From the NCBI GenBank assembly GCA_964567755.1, contig CAZMNW010000005.1, forward strand, positions 1-64,000: 64,000 nt of DNA, in the 5' to 3' direction. The notes below the pieces were generated by a model. That model searched no databases, was not told the DNA's origin, and saw only the letters and a list, made by a program, of their open reading frames with translations. Position 1 is the stretch's first letter. Every line of letters starts with the position of its first letter. The stretch is from DASRJW01 sp964567755. Its GTDB lineage: Bacteria > Krumholzibacteriota > Krumholzibacteriia > G020349025. Made by a program: the position numbers and the translations under genes. Shown here piece after piece: positions 43,247 through 52,213 of this stretch.

Positions 43247-44119
43247 TCAGCGTTTCCAATCCCGCGGGTAACGGAAATCGTGCGTGATACTCCGGCCCGA
43301 CACCTTGGCGATGAGCGGCATGCGCCGCTTGTACTGTGAATGTGTCACCAACTCTTCGACGCGGGTGACGAAGCTCGGTTCGAAACCGAGCTGCAACAGC
43401 TCTTCGTGCCGGTAGCGCCGTTCGATCATGAAATGCAACAGCTCGTCCACGCTGGCGTAGGAAAAGCCCAGCTCCTTCTCGTCGGTTTGTCCCTGCCAAA
43501 GATCCGCAGTGGGATGCTTGTCGACGATCGCCGGTGGCACGCCGATCGCGGCCGCCAATGCCCACACTTGGGTCTTGTAGAGATCGCCGATGGGGTTGAT
43601 GGCGGACGCCAGATCGCCATGGATGGTGCCGTAGCCGAGGAACAGCTCGGTCTTGTTGCTGGTGCCGAGCACCAGTGCGCCGAGCTCCGCCGAGCGGTCG
43701 TAGAGAATGCTCATACGCTCGCGCGCCATCTTGTTGCCGCGCTGGAGCATCGTCGCCCGGGGAAAATGCTCGAAGTACGCATCGACCTGCGCCGAAATGT
43801 CGAGCCGCAACGAATGCAGGCCCGTGGCACGGATGACCTGCTCGGCGTCGGCCCCACTGCGCGGATCGGAGGTGCGGTAGGGCATCAGCACACCGGTGAC
43901 ATTGGCGGGCGACAAGGCCTCGGCAGCCAAATAGGCCACCAGCGCCGAATCCACTCCGCCCGAGACTCCGAGCACGGCGTGCCGGAGGCCGACCTTGTGC
44001 ACCTCGTCACGGATGAAAGCGACGAGCACCTTGCGCAAGAGATCGACATCGATCTTGCGATCGCGATACCCCTGCCGCAGCCGATGCACCATCGCGGTGT
44101 GCGCGTCTGTCCTCTTCAC
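43247..44119 (-). CDS. nadE: NAD synthetase, ligase subunit
   Basis: This is a 290-residue protein from a GTG with GAGG upstream (an ATG is at 44089). It adenylates NaAD and amidates it to NAD+. The PP-loop GVSGGVDSALVAYL is intact, followed by MPYRTSDPRSGADAEQV, GNKMARERMSILYD, LGTSNKTELFLGYGT and HGDLASAINPIGDLYKTQV, with the C-terminal HPTADLWQGQTDE. It lacks a fused glutaminase domain, but an amidase gene lies 35 bases upstream. The two probably form a split glutamine-dependent enzyme. Confidence 0.94.
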   Translation of the reverse strand: MKRTDAHTAMVHRLRQGYRDRKIDVDLLRKVLVAFIRDEVHKVGLRHAVLGVSGGVDSALVAYLAAEALSPANVTGVLMPYRTSDPRSGADAEQVIRATGLHSLRLDISAQVDAYFEHFPRATMLQRGNKMARERMSILYDRSAELGALVLGTSNKTELFLGYGTIHGDLASAINPIGDLYKTQVWALAAAIGVPPAIVDKHPTADLWQGQTDEKELGFSYASVDELLHFMIERRYRHEELLQLGFEPSFVTRVEELVTHSQYKRRMPLIAKVSGRSITHDFRYPRDWKR

Positions 44120-44154
44120 GTCAGAACCTCGAGCGCGATCATGCGGCGACCCTT

Positions 44155-45114
44155 TCAACGCCGGTCCTCTTCCCTGGCCTTGTGTGCGCCGCCGTCGCCT
44201 ATTTCGGGCCCGCGCACGGTTCGCTCGCGCTGGATGCGCTTCAGCTCGCTCAGTGTGAGATCCAGCCTTTCGCTCCGCAAGGTCGGATCGCTGACACGAT
44301 AGCGACGGACCTCGTTCCAATCGATTTCACACGTGAACAGCCCGGCCTCGAGCAACGGCGCTTCGAAAGACGACCGCCCGCCTGGCGCCAGCACCCTCGA
44401 CCCACCCCAGAACGACAGCCCGTCTTCGAACCCGACGCGGTTCACGAGCACGACGAAGCAACCGAACAGCTGGCTGTACATCTTGAGCGCCGTCGCCCAC
44501 ACGTCGATGTTGGAATGCTCCTCGCCGACGTCGGCGCCGCGCAGCGGGCTCGCCGCCGCGGCGATGACGAGCTCGGCACCGTCCTGCGACAAGATGTACA
44601 TCGCCGACGGGTGCCAGAGATCTTCGCAGAGGACGATTCCGAAGCGGCCGAGCTTGGTATCGAAAGCACGAATGTGTTCCCCCGCGGCGTACAAGCGCCC
44701 TTCTTCGAACAAGCCGTAAGTCGGCAGGTATACCTTCCGATGCACGGACACCAGCCGCCCGTCCTCGCAGAAGGCGTAACTGTTGAAGAAACGGTGGTCG
44801 GTTGCTTCCTCGACGAAGCCGAAGCCGAGGCTCAAGCCACGACTTGCCTGCACCAAGCGCGTGAACTCCGGCGTGCGTCGGGTTTGGGCCACGTCGGGCA
44901 CGAGGTCGCGCAGCTGGTAGCCGACGAGCGAGAGCTCCGGGAACAGCACGAGCTCCGCCGACTGGCCGCGCGCCGTTTCCAGCATGTCGAGGTGCATGTC
45001 GAGGTTCGCAGCGACATCCCCGAGCCGGGGCGCGAGCTGTCCGAGCCCGAGTCGCAGCGAGCGCAGGCCTTGGCCGCTGTCGATGCGCGGTGCCGTGGTG
45101 GTTCTCGTCGCCAT
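44155..45114 (-). CDS. Nitrilase-family amidase, probable NAD synthetase glutaminase partner
   Basis: This 319-residue carbon-nitrogen hydrolase has the Glu-Lys-Cys triad in place: Glu60 in LFPELSLVGY, Lys127 in HRKVYLPTYG and Cys163 in VLCEDLWHP. The YLPTYGLFEEGRLY and CEDLWHP context matches the N-terminal glutaminase domain of glutamine-dependent NAD synthetases. It sits directly before nadE on the same strand, so it probably supplies ammonia to it. In most bacteria the two domains are one protein. Confidence 0.88.
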   Translation of the reverse strand: MATRTTTAPRIDSGQGLRSLRLGLGQLAPRLGDVAANLDMHLDMLETARGQSAELVLFPELSLVGYQLRDLVPDVAQTRRTPEFTRLVQASRGLSLGFGFVEEATDHRFFNSYAFCEDGRLVSVHRKVYLPTYGLFEEGRLYAAGEHIRAFDTKLGRFGIVLCEDLWHPSAMYILSQDGAELVIAAAASPLRGADVGEEHSNIDVWATALKMYSQLFGCFVVLVNRVGFEDGLSFWGGSRVLAPGGRSSFEAPLLEAGLFTCEIDWNEVRRYRVSDPTLRSERLDLTLSELKRIQRERTVRGPEIGDGGAHKAREEDRR

Positions 45115-45200
45115 GGTCCAAGAGTACTACACGAATGCGCCTCAGATGCGCACGTCCGTGACGTCGCCAAGATCGATCCCGAACTGGTGGCGTCCATCGC

Positions 45201-45788
45201 TCACTCCTGCTGCTGGTCGCGTTGGGCTTTGGACGTGAGGCGCGCGACCATCTGCGGCACGGTCACGCCGTTGCCGGCGCGGTGCGTAATCTCGATGGCG
45301 TCGCCGGCGGTGATTTCGCCTTCGCGTTCGACGGCCAGATACCACCCCGTGCGGCCGCTGTGCAGGAAGCGCTTCACCATGTCCGCGCGGCGGAATCGAA
45401 TGCCGAGCTTGAAGCACGGCAAGCGTGGCTGCGTCACCCGGAACGCGGCGGTGCCAATGTGAAGGCGATCGCCGATCTGGACTTCCGCCTCGAGGAGCCC
45501 CGCGATGGTGAGGTTCTCCCCAAATGCCCCCCATACGAGCTCCATGTCCGGGAATTCGTCGAGCCAGTGCGCATAGTGCTCGGAAGGGTAAGCGTACACG
45601 GCCTTGTTCGGTCCGCCATGCACCGAGAGATCGGACTGCGCGTCGCCTTCGAGATTGAGTGTGCGTACCCGAATCGTCCCCGCCACCGGAGACTTCCAAA
45701 TGGAGGTGCGGATGGTTTTCCCGTCCCACTCCACCTCGCGCGGCAGCCCGACGTTGATGGAGATCAACCGGCACGGCTCATGGGACAT
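45201..45788 (-). CDS. MOSC-domain protein
   Basis: This is a 195-residue protein of the YiiM-like MOSC family: ISINVGLPREVEWDGK, RTSIWKSPV, V-H-G-G-P-N-K-A-V-Y-A-Y-P, GAFGENLT, IGDRLHIGTA, VTQPRLPCFKLG with the conserved Cys, and F.SGRTGWYLAV. Members bind molybdopterin-type cofactors or reduce N-hydroxylated compounds with sulfur carried on the Cys. The ATG at 45788 overlaps the methyltransferase gene by 11 bases. Confidence 0.9.
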   Translation of the reverse strand: MSHEPCRLISINVGLPREVEWDGKTIRTSIWKSPVAGTIRVRTLNLEGDAQSDLSVHGGPNKAVYAYPSEHYAHWLDEFPDMELVWGAFGENLTIAGLLEAEVQIGDRLHIGTAAFRVTQPRLPCFKLGIRFRRADMVKRFLHSGRTGWYLAVEREGEITAGDAIEITHRAGNGVTVPQMVARLTSKAQRDQQQE

Positions 45789-46410
45789 GGGCTTCTCCCA
45801 CGCTGGCGTCGAGCGGCGAATCCGACCGCGCGGCACGGTTCTCGAACACGCTGAATTGAAACGGTTGTGTCGTATTCGCGGGTGTTCGATGCAGCTCTTC
45901 TCGCCAAGTCACGAGACGGAACGGCTCGCCGAGCTCGGCCACGAGCGCTTCCGGTGTGTACAACTGCACCGGGAGACCGCTGCAGCGCTCCGGGCCTTCG
46001 GGCGCGAAGGTGGCGATGATCGCATGACCTGACGGGCGCAAGGCGGCGCGCAATCGCTGCACGTAAGCGGCGCGATCGTGCCATAGCGCATAGTGTGCCG
46101 ATTGCAGAGTCGCTCCGAGCACGTCCGTTTGCAGCCACACCACCCGCGAAGCCAGAGCGCCGAGGCGGGTCCGTGCTTGGGCAAGCCCCGCGGCCGCGAG
46201 GTCGAGGACGGTGATCGAGCGATATCCCGCTGCCAGCAACCCATCGACCAGCGTCGAGCCGCCTCCTCCGACGTCGATCAGCGCCGCCGATTTGTCGGTC
46301 AGGAACTCTTCGATGAGAGCGAGAGACGTTTCGGGTCGCGACTGAAACCAGCTGACCTCGTGGGGCGATCGCGTACTGTACTGGGTCTCCCAGTGCTGTT
46401 TTCGATCCAT
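45778..46410 (-). CDS. Class I SAM methyltransferase, probably internally deleted
   Basis: This 210-residue protein has the start WETQYSTRSPHEVSWFQ, SAM loop LIDVGGGGSTL, acidic LDLAAAGLAQAR and later ATFAPEGPERCSGLPVQLY, all characteristic of one methyltransferase group. Family members that I know read LWHDRA, then about 11-12 residues including F-H-F-L-T, then R-A-AYV-RLR. Here LWHDRA is joined straight to AYVQRLRAAL. This looks like an in-frame deletion between two DRA-like repeats and would remove part of the fourth strand region. Activity is therefore doubtful. It overlaps the MOSC gene. Confidence 0.8.
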   Translation of the reverse strand: MDRKQHWETQYSTRSPHEVSWFQSRPETSLALIEEFLTDKSAALIDVGGGGSTLVDGLLAAGYRSITVLDLAAAGLAQARTRLGALASRVVWLQTDVLGATLQSAHYALWHDRAAYVQRLRAALRPSGHAIIATFAPEGPERCSGLPVQLYTPEALVAELGEPFRLVTWREELHRTPANTTQPFQFSVFENRAARSDSPLDASVGEAHVP

Positions 46411-46466
46411 GGCATGCAGTCTATCTCAGATGCCGTGGCGGGGCTCGTGAGTCTCGTGCGCGACGG

Positions 46467-47984
46467 TCAGAACTGTGGGTCGTCGAGACGTGCGGGCATG
46501 TCGGCGAGAACGAAGGCCATGACGGCCATCGCCGCCACGTGCTTGCGCAGCTCGACGGCATCCACCTTGTCGAGCATGTCGGCCGGGGTGTGATGCCATT
46601 CAAAATAGCGCTCGCCGATCGTGCGATGCGACAGGCCTGGCACACCCAACTTCATCAACGGGCCGATGTCGGCGCCGCCGCCGTCGTCGGTGATCCGGTC
46701 GCCGCCGAGGCCGGTGAGCAGCTGGGCGATCTCGCGCGCTCGTGCCACGGCGCATGCATGTCGCTCGCTGCCGGCGGTGTCGTTCGGCTCGTGTTCCACC
46801 CGCACCCCGAAGCCCGCCAGGCGCTCGACGCCCATATCGGCTTCGATGGCCGCCACGTGATTGTGCACCGCGGTGCCGAGAGAATCGCGGTAGGCTGTCG
46901 CGCCACGCAAGCCATTCTCTTCGTTCGTCCACAGCACGACACGGATCGTGCGTCGCGGTCGCAATCCGAGCGCATGGATGATCCGCAGCGCCTCCATGGC
47001 GAGAATGCAGCCGCCACCATCGTCATGCGCTCCCTGGCCGACATCCCACGAATCGAGGTGACCGCCGAGAACAACGACCTCTTCGGGGCGTTCGCGGCCA
47101 CGCAGTTCACCAATCACGTTGTGTGACAACACGTCGGGAAATTTCTTGGCTTCCATTTGCAGACGCACGCGCACGGTGTGGCCTTGGTCGAGGAGCCGAT
47201 GCAGCATCGTCGCGTCTTCGATCGTCACCGCTGCGGCAGGGATCTTGTTCGTGGTGACCTTGTCGCCGGGGATCTTGTCCTCTTCGTAGCGCAGCGCGCC
47301 CGTGTGCGGCGTGCGCAAGCTCGTGGGACCGACGGAGCGCACCAACACCGCCACGGCACCACGGGCGGCGGCGCGCGTGGCACCGCTGCCGCGATATTTC
47401 ACGGTTTCGCCGTAGCTGGTGAACGGCACGTCGTAGAGCACGATCCTGCCACGCACGGCGCTGTCCGGGAGTGCATCGAGCATGTCGTAGCTGCTCACGG
47501 CGATCAGGGGTGCGGTGATGCCGCGCTTCGGCGTCCCCACACTTCCTCCCAGTCCCAACATGGCGAGCGGCATGACGCGTGGTTCCAGCATTTCAGCGCT
47601 CTCGCGCCCGCGTACCCAACGTGGCACCCGCACCGGTTGCAAGCGCACATCCAGGCCATCGGCGCGCATGCTGGCTGCCGCCCATTCGATCGCGAGGTCG
47701 AGCTGCTTCGATCCGCTCAGTCGATGCCCGATGCCGTCACACAGCTCCGACAGACGCGCGTAGGCGTGATCGCTGGTGAGCGCCGCACCCACGAGCTGCG
47801 CGGCTTGGTCGCGATAGGTTTCCGCAAGAGTGAGTGACTCGGCTGCGCTGGCCCTGGCGTTGAGGAAGAAGACGCATGACACCGGTAACAGCCACCGGAG
47901 GACGCAGGCGTACAAACCGATCCTCCGCGGAAACGGGGCTTTGCCCAAGTTTGGGCCGGAGGTGCGCCCGTTGCCGCGACGCAC
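46467..47984 (-). CDS. M28-family exported peptidase
   Basis: This is a 505-residue protein from a GTG. A basic N-terminus and hydrophobic stretch (LRWLLPVSCVFFLNARASA) export it. A PA-type insert domain (RGRIVLYDVPFTSYG region) precedes the M28 zinc core, with GGHLDSWDVGQGAHDDGGG supplying His and Asp ligands, WTNEENGLRG supplying the catalytic Glu pair, IEADMG, and a final SHRTIGERYFEWHHTPAD supplying His. It matches the carboxypeptidase Q/PGCP-like branch, which releases amino acids from peptides. All ligands are present. It follows hup by nine bases. Confidence 0.92.
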   Translation of the reverse strand: MRRGNGRTSGPNLGKAPFPRRIGLYACVLRWLLPVSCVFFLNARASAAESLTLAETYRDQAAQLVGAALTSDHAYARLSELCDGIGHRLSGSKQLDLAIEWAAASMRADGLDVRLQPVRVPRWVRGRESAEMLEPRVMPLAMLGLGGSVGTPKRGITAPLIAVSSYDMLDALPDSAVRGRIVLYDVPFTSYGETVKYRGSGATRAAARGAVAVLVRSVGPTSLRTPHTGALRYEEDKIPGDKVTTNKIPAAAVTIEDATMLHRLLDQGHTVRVRLQMEAKKFPDVLSHNVIGELRGRERPEEVVVLGGHLDSWDVGQGAHDDGGGCILAMEALRIIHALGLRPRRTIRVVLWTNEENGLRGATAYRDSLGTAVHNHVAAIEADMGVERLAGFGVRVEHEPNDTAGSERHACAVARAREIAQLLTGLGGDRITDDGGGADIGPLMKLGVPGLSHRTIGERYFEWHHTPADMLDKVDAVELRKHVAAMAVMAFVLADMPARLDDPQF

Positions 47985-47993
47985 AGCCGCAAT

Positions 47994-48275
47994 TCACCGT
48001 CGCGACGCGACCAAGTCCTTGAGTTCCTTGGAGACTTTGAACACGGGCACGCGCCGCTCTGGGACCGGCGCAGGATCACCCGTGCGTGGATTACGCGCGA
48101 CGCGCGCCTTGCGCTGTTTGACCTTGAAGGTGCCAAACCCGCGAATCTCCAAATGCTTGCCCTCGGCGAGCGCGTCCGACACCGTCTTGAGGAATTGATC
48201 GACGGCCTCGGCGATCTCCTTCTTGGTCAGTCCGGTCTTGGCGGCAATGTCCTCGACGATCTCTGCCTTGGTCAT
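47994..48275 (-). CDS. hup: HU-family nucleoid protein
   Basis: This 93-residue protein has the complete HU/IHF fold: MTKAEIVEDIAAKTGLTKKE, VSDALAEGKHLEIRGFGTF, and the DNA-clamping arm VARNPRTGDPAPVPERRVP ending in FKVSKELKDLV. GRNPxTG is A-R-N-P-R-T-G. The ATG at 48275 has GAGAGAT upstream and matches the family start. It bends and packages DNA. Confidence 0.96.
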   Translation of the reverse strand: MTKAEIVEDIAAKTGLTKKEIAEAVDQFLKTVSDALAEGKHLEIRGFGTFKVKQRKARVARNPRTGDPAPVPERRVPVFKVSKELKDLVASRR

Positions 48276-48775
48276 TGAGATCTCTCCACGAACCGTTCGG
48301 ACACCACACACAGCTTCGAGGATGCATCGCCACTCTAGCGGGCCTCGTCGTGACTGTCAAGATCATACGCCACAGCGAGTTACCGAGGCATATCCGCGAT
48401 CCCTCCCGTCGACCGGTGCAAAGTGCCGGCTCGAAGCGTCTGGAGCGTCGCAGAGCCCCAAGCCTGCTCTGGCCTGTGGAGCCCTGAAACAACACCGAGC
48501 CGTCCCGCGAACGCCGGTCTTCTTCCGTCGAGAAAGCTCCATTCGGTTCCCGACAGTGTGTGGACAGCCGCGGCATGTGCGTTGCAATGGCGTGGAAGTC
48601 GTCGTCACATAGTTCGAGATCGCTCCTGCAGGTTCCAGGACCTGCCGTCTCGACGCCTTCGCGCACGACGCCAAGCACGACGTGGATTTGCCCAATGCGA
48701 CCAATCGATCGGACGCAGGCACCACGGGCCGGCTCGGATGCCGAATCGTGCGGCCCAACAGGAGGTTGGAATCCA
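48276..48775. other. Divergent promoter region between hup and a lipoprotein gene
   Basis: These 500 bases contain no supported gene. They must carry promoters for hup (minus) and the Fn3 lipoprotein (plus). No hairpin of note was seen. Confidence 0.4.
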
Positions 48776-49234
48776 ATGTTGCGTCGAATGAATCTTTGGG
48801 TCGCAATCGCTCTTGCGGCCGTGACGGGCGTCGCAGGCTGTGGAAACGACACTTCCTCACCATTGGCACCAGAGGACAGCGTTCCACCTGCCCTCGTGAC
48901 CGAACTCGGAGCCTACGTGCACGTCGGGTCGAGCCCGAACGTGTCGCTGCATTGGAACCCGGGCACCGAGCCCGATCTCACCGGCTACCGCGTCTATCGA
49001 TCCGAAGCTCGTTACGCTTCCGGCTCGACCAAGCGCGGCAGCAGCCGTGTCGACGCGGTGGTATTGGACGTGGTCACCACATCGACCTTCGTGGACGAGA
49101 ACGTGATCCTCGGCGCGAGCTACCGATACGCCGTCACGGCCATCGATGTCGCAGGCAACGAGAGTCCACGCACGTTCATGGCTGTCCTGGTCGCACCTGC
49201 CTCGGCTCGTGACCCAGGCGACTCCATCGACTGA
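48776..49234 (+). CDS. Small lipoprotein with a fibronectin type III-like domain
   Basis: This is a 152-residue protein from an ATG with AGGAGG upstream. The lipobox VAGC (Cys22) follows LWVAIALAAVTG. The rest is one Fn3-type domain: VSLHWNPGTEPDLTGYRVYR, then FVDENVILGASYRYAVTAID and VAGNESP. Such domains mediate binding at the cell surface. It is monocistronic and convergent with pabC across a hairpin terminator. Confidence 0.82.
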   Translation: MLRRMNLWVAIALAAVTGVAGCGNDTSSPLAPEDSVPPALVTELGAYVHVGSSPNVSLHWNPGTEPDLTGYRVYRSEARYASGSTKRGSSRVDAVVLDVVTTSTFVDENVILGASYRYAVTAIDVAGNESPRTFMAVLVAPASARDPGDSID

Positions 49235-49260
49235 GATCCTCCTCGGTCTCAAGGATGCGT

Positions 49261-49291
49261 GCACGGGCCGGCCCAGTGGGTCGGCCCGTGC
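49261..49291. terminator. Hairpin between convergent lipoprotein and pabC genes
   Basis: A perfect 10-bp inverted repeat (GCACGGGCCG at 49261-49270 with 49282-49291) lies between two convergent stops. There is no strong T-run, so it is called from position and stem strength. Confidence 0.6.
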
Positions 49292-49302
49292 TGTGACTCC
49301 GA

Positions 49303-50169
49303 TCACGTCCCGCGGAGCTCGCCCGTCAAAGACCGATAGGCCGCGTGCAGTGCTCGTGTGACTGCGCCCGGGGCGCCGGATCCGACCATGCGGCCGTCGA
49401 ATTGGCGCACCGGCACGATCTCGATCAAGCTGTTGGTGAGGAAGATCTCGCGTGCCGACTCGACTCGCACCCGCGTCACATGACCTTCGCGGATGACGAT
49501 GCCCGTCCCGCGGGCGACTTCCAGCACCGCATCGCGCGTCACGCCGCGCAGGCAGCCATCACTCGGCAATGGCGTGTGGAGAACGCCGTCGGCGTCGACG
49601 GCAAAGACATTGCTGGTGCTGCCCTCGGCCAGGACACCGGCATCGTTCCATTCCAACATCTCGAACAGACCCGCTTGCCGCGCTTGGCGCCGGAGCTGCA
49701 GGTTCGACTGCTGACTGGTGGATTTGATCGCATGCAGCGGATGCGCGTGTCTGGCGTGTGCGGCGGTGCCCACGTCGACGCCGATCCTGTAAGCGGATTC
49801 CACCGGGGGCCCGTAGGGATCGGCGGTGACCAGCACTGTGGCGCGAGTGGAGTCCGACCCACCGCCGAGCCCGCGTGTCGCGGTGACGCGCACTCTGCCC
49901 GGCGCGCGCTGCACTTGGTTGCGCTCGACGAGAACGGTGATCTGGTCGATGAGCTGCTCGTGGCTCCAGGGAATCTCGATTTGTACCGCGTCCGCCGAGA
50001 CGGCGAGTCGCTGCATGTGCGCATCGATGAGAAAGGGCACGCCGCCGTAGAGCCGCAGTGTTTCGAACACGCCATCGCCCAGCAAAAAACCGGGGTCGTC
50101 GATGCCAATGTGCGCCGCATCGCGCGGCAAAAGATCGCCATCGAGGATGACGTATGAGCCGTTGTGCAC
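49303..50169 (-). CDS. pabC: Aminodeoxychorismate lyase-like PLP enzyme
   Basis: This is a 288-residue protein from a GTG with GGAGG upstream. It has the class IV aminotransferase fold: DPGFLLGDGVFETLR, PLP Lys149 in HAIKSTSQQSN, EWNDAGVLAEGSTSNVFAV, PLPSDGCLRGVTRD, and EIFLTNSLIEIVPV. Members are branched-chain aminotransferases or 4-amino-4-deoxychorismate lyase. The gene four bases upstream is pabB, so the lyase step to para-aminobenzoate, for folate, is the likely role. Confidence 0.88.
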   Translation of the reverse strand: MHNGSYVILDGDLLPRDAAHIGIDDPGFLLGDGVFETLRLYGGVPFLIDAHMQRLAVSADAVQIEIPWSHEQLIDQITVLVERNQVQRAPGRVRVTATRGLGGGSDSTRATVLVTADPYGPPVESAYRIGVDVGTAAHARHAHPLHAIKSTSQQSNLQLRRQARQAGLFEMLEWNDAGVLAEGSTSNVFAVDADGVLHTPLPSDGCLRGVTRDAVLEVARGTGIVIREGHVTRVRVESAREIFLTNSLIEIVPVRQFDGRMVGSGAPGAVTRALHAAYRSLTGELRGT

Positions 50170-50173
50170 GGCC

Positions 50174-51928
50174 CTACCTCCGCCGTCCCCCCGAGGTGCG
50201 CTTGCGCCGCGCACTGGGTGCGAGCTGGGCGCGCACGGACCGCGGGCGCGCGCGGGCGGTCGTATCGGCAGCCGGCCGATGCGGCACGATCGCGGCACTG
50301 GGGGTCCCGCCATGCGCGGTGTCGCCGGTGCGGGCGCTCTCGGCACGCGCGCCGGCCGTGGCCCACAGCGCCTCGAGCAACGCGCGCGCCTTCGCCAGGG
50401 TTTCTTGGTACTCGCTGTCGGCGTTCGAGTCGGCGACGATGCCGCCGCCGACGTGGAAATAGGCGCATCCGCGCTGCAAGAAAAAAGTGCGAATGAGGAT
50501 GTTGAAATCGGCACTGCCGTCGAGACCGAAGTAACCGGCGGAGCCGGTGTACACACCGCGGCGGACCGTTTCCAACGCATCGATGATCTGCATGCAGCGG
50601 ATCTTGGGAACCCCGGTGATGCTGGCCCCCGGAAACACCGCCGCCAGCAGATCGAAGGCATCGCGATCACCGCGCAAGCGGCCGACCACATTGCTCACCA
50701 GATGGCGGACATGAGAGTAGCGCTCGACGTTCATGAAGCGTTCGACTTCGACACTGCCGAGCTCGCACACGCGCCCGATGTCGTTGCGCGCCATGTCGAC
50801 GATCATCAAATGCTCGGCACGCTCTTTCTCGCTCGCCAGCAGCTCGCGCTCCAGCGCGCGGTCGGCGCGGCCGGAATCCCCGCGCGGACGCGTGCCCGCG
50901 ATGGGTCGTGTCGTCACGCGGTGACCTTCGAGCTTGACCAACCGCTCTGGCGAGCAACTCACCAACACGTGATCGGAAAACCGCATGTAGGTGGCGAACG
51001 GCGACGGGTTGATCGCGCGCAGCCGACGGTAGAGATCGAGACCATCGCCGGCGTAGCGGGTCTCGAAGCGGTGCGACAGGTTGGCCTGATAGATGTCGCC
51101 GTCCAGGATGTGTGCATGCGCGCGCGCCAGCATCGCATCGTACGCCTCGCGATCGAGGTTGCTGTGCAGCGCCGAGATCATGGCTGCGCGCGCGCTCGCT
51201 GCCTCGCGTTGGCTGCGATTCACTGATTCGGCCACGTCGTGTGATTTCTGGCTCAAGCGACCGATCTCGTCCTCGAGCATTTCCAGCGCTGCGAGCGCGC
51301 GGTTCCAGTCGTCCATGACTCGCTTCGACGCGCATTTCAAATTGACGCGCAGGCGCACCCGGCCGGCGGCGTGGTCCCACGACACCACCCGTCGCACGAA
51401 CCCGAAGCGCAACTCCGGCGTGCCGAGATCGTCGCGCACGCGATCGGGGAGACTTTCCAGGTGATTCTTGAAGTCGTAACCCACGTAGCCGACGAGTCCA
51501 CCGTTCCAGCCATCTCCATAGGGAACGGCGCACGCGCCGGCGGCGCGCAATTCCTGGCGCAACATGGGAAGCGGCGCCGGACAACGCTTGCGCACCGTCT
51601 TACGCCCGGGCGTCGTGATCTCCAGAGTGCCGCGACGCAGGATGAACTCGCGCTCGGGGTTCCAGGCGAGGAACGTGCGCTGCTCGAGATCGGGAGGGCC
51701 ACCCGGGGTTTCGAGCAGCATCAACGTGGCCGTGGCCGGCAACGCCTCGGCCAACGCCAGCGGGTCCCAGCCAGGATCCGGGCGATCCCACGCCACGGGC
51801 AGTGACGAGCCCAACCGATGCAGCCGCGCGAAGCTGTCGTAGTCCGGAACGGTGCAGGCGGAACCCGACGCGATGTCAGGCGCCGAAACTCCTCTGCGAA
51901 TCCGCCTGCTATCCGGCTGGAAAGTCAT
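50174..51928 (-). CDS. pabB: Aminodeoxychorismate synthase component I
   Basis: This is a 584-residue protein from the ATG at 51928 (GAGGGA upstream). It is a chorismate-binding enzyme: an N-terminal region, GGLVGYVGYDFKN, YDAMLARAHAHILDGDIYQ, NPSPFATYMRF, SCSPERLVKLEG, PIAGTRPRG, SEKERAEHLMIVDMARNDIGRV, FPGASITGVPK, TGSAGYFG and a final GGGIVADSN. The P-I-A-G-T motif also occurs in anthranilate synthase, so pabB rests on the adjacent pabC. The C-terminus ends in an Arg/Ser-rich low-complexity tail of about 70 residues. No glutamine amidotransferase (pabA) is adjacent. Confidence 0.88.
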   Translation of the reverse strand: MTFQPDSRRIRRGVSAPDIASGSACTVPDYDSFARLHRLGSSLPVAWDRPDPGWDPLALAEALPATATLMLLETPGGPPDLEQRTFLAWNPEREFILRRGTLEITTPGRKTVRKRCPAPLPMLRQELRAAGACAVPYGDGWNGGLVGYVGYDFKNHLESLPDRVRDDLGTPELRFGFVRRVVSWDHAAGRVRLRVNLKCASKRVMDDWNRALAALEMLEDEIGRLSQKSHDVAESVNRSQREAASARAAMISALHSNLDREAYDAMLARAHAHILDGDIYQANLSHRFETRYAGDGLDLYRRLRAINPSPFATYMRFSDHVLVSCSPERLVKLEGHRVTTRPIAGTRPRGDSGRADRALERELLASEKERAEHLMIVDMARNDIGRVCELGSVEVERFMNVERYSHVRHLVSNVVGRLRGDRDAFDLLAAVFPGASITGVPKIRCMQIIDALETVRRGVYTGSAGYFGLDGSADFNILIRTFFLQRGCAYFHVGGGIVADSNADSEYQETLAKARALLEALWATAGARAESARTGDTAHGGTPSAAIVPHRPAADTTARARPRSVRAQLAPSARRKRTSGGRRR

Positions 51929-52213
51929 TGCCGCTCCCTCTGCGCCGACACGCCCGCGGACCGCATGTGCAGAAACTTGCCACGGCACTGTAACGGAGCC
52001 ACCGATCCACAACAACCCTGGACCCCCCGCCCGCACCGGAAACCCGGCGCGGTCCACCGTGCGCACGCCGGTCATCCGCGCTGCGTCAGGCATGCAACGC
52101 GCTGCAGGTAGGTCCAATTCCTTCCCCGACAGTCGAATGGCGCCAGGTGTCGATCCGGTACGGCTTTCGCAAGTCAGGAGCCCGGTGTTCCAGGTCGCGT
52201 CCGGGAGGAACCG

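Noticed and set aside
49303..50691. A PabC-PabB fusion implied by the long frame
   Set aside because: The frame past 50169 is out of register with pabB; pabB stops at 50174 and pabC has its own start and ribosome-binding site.
50174..51928. Assignment as anthranilate synthase (trpE)
   Set aside because: The P-I-A-G-T motif would permit it, but the tightly linked pabC-type PLP enzyme favours aminodeoxychorismate synthase; certainty would need a tree.
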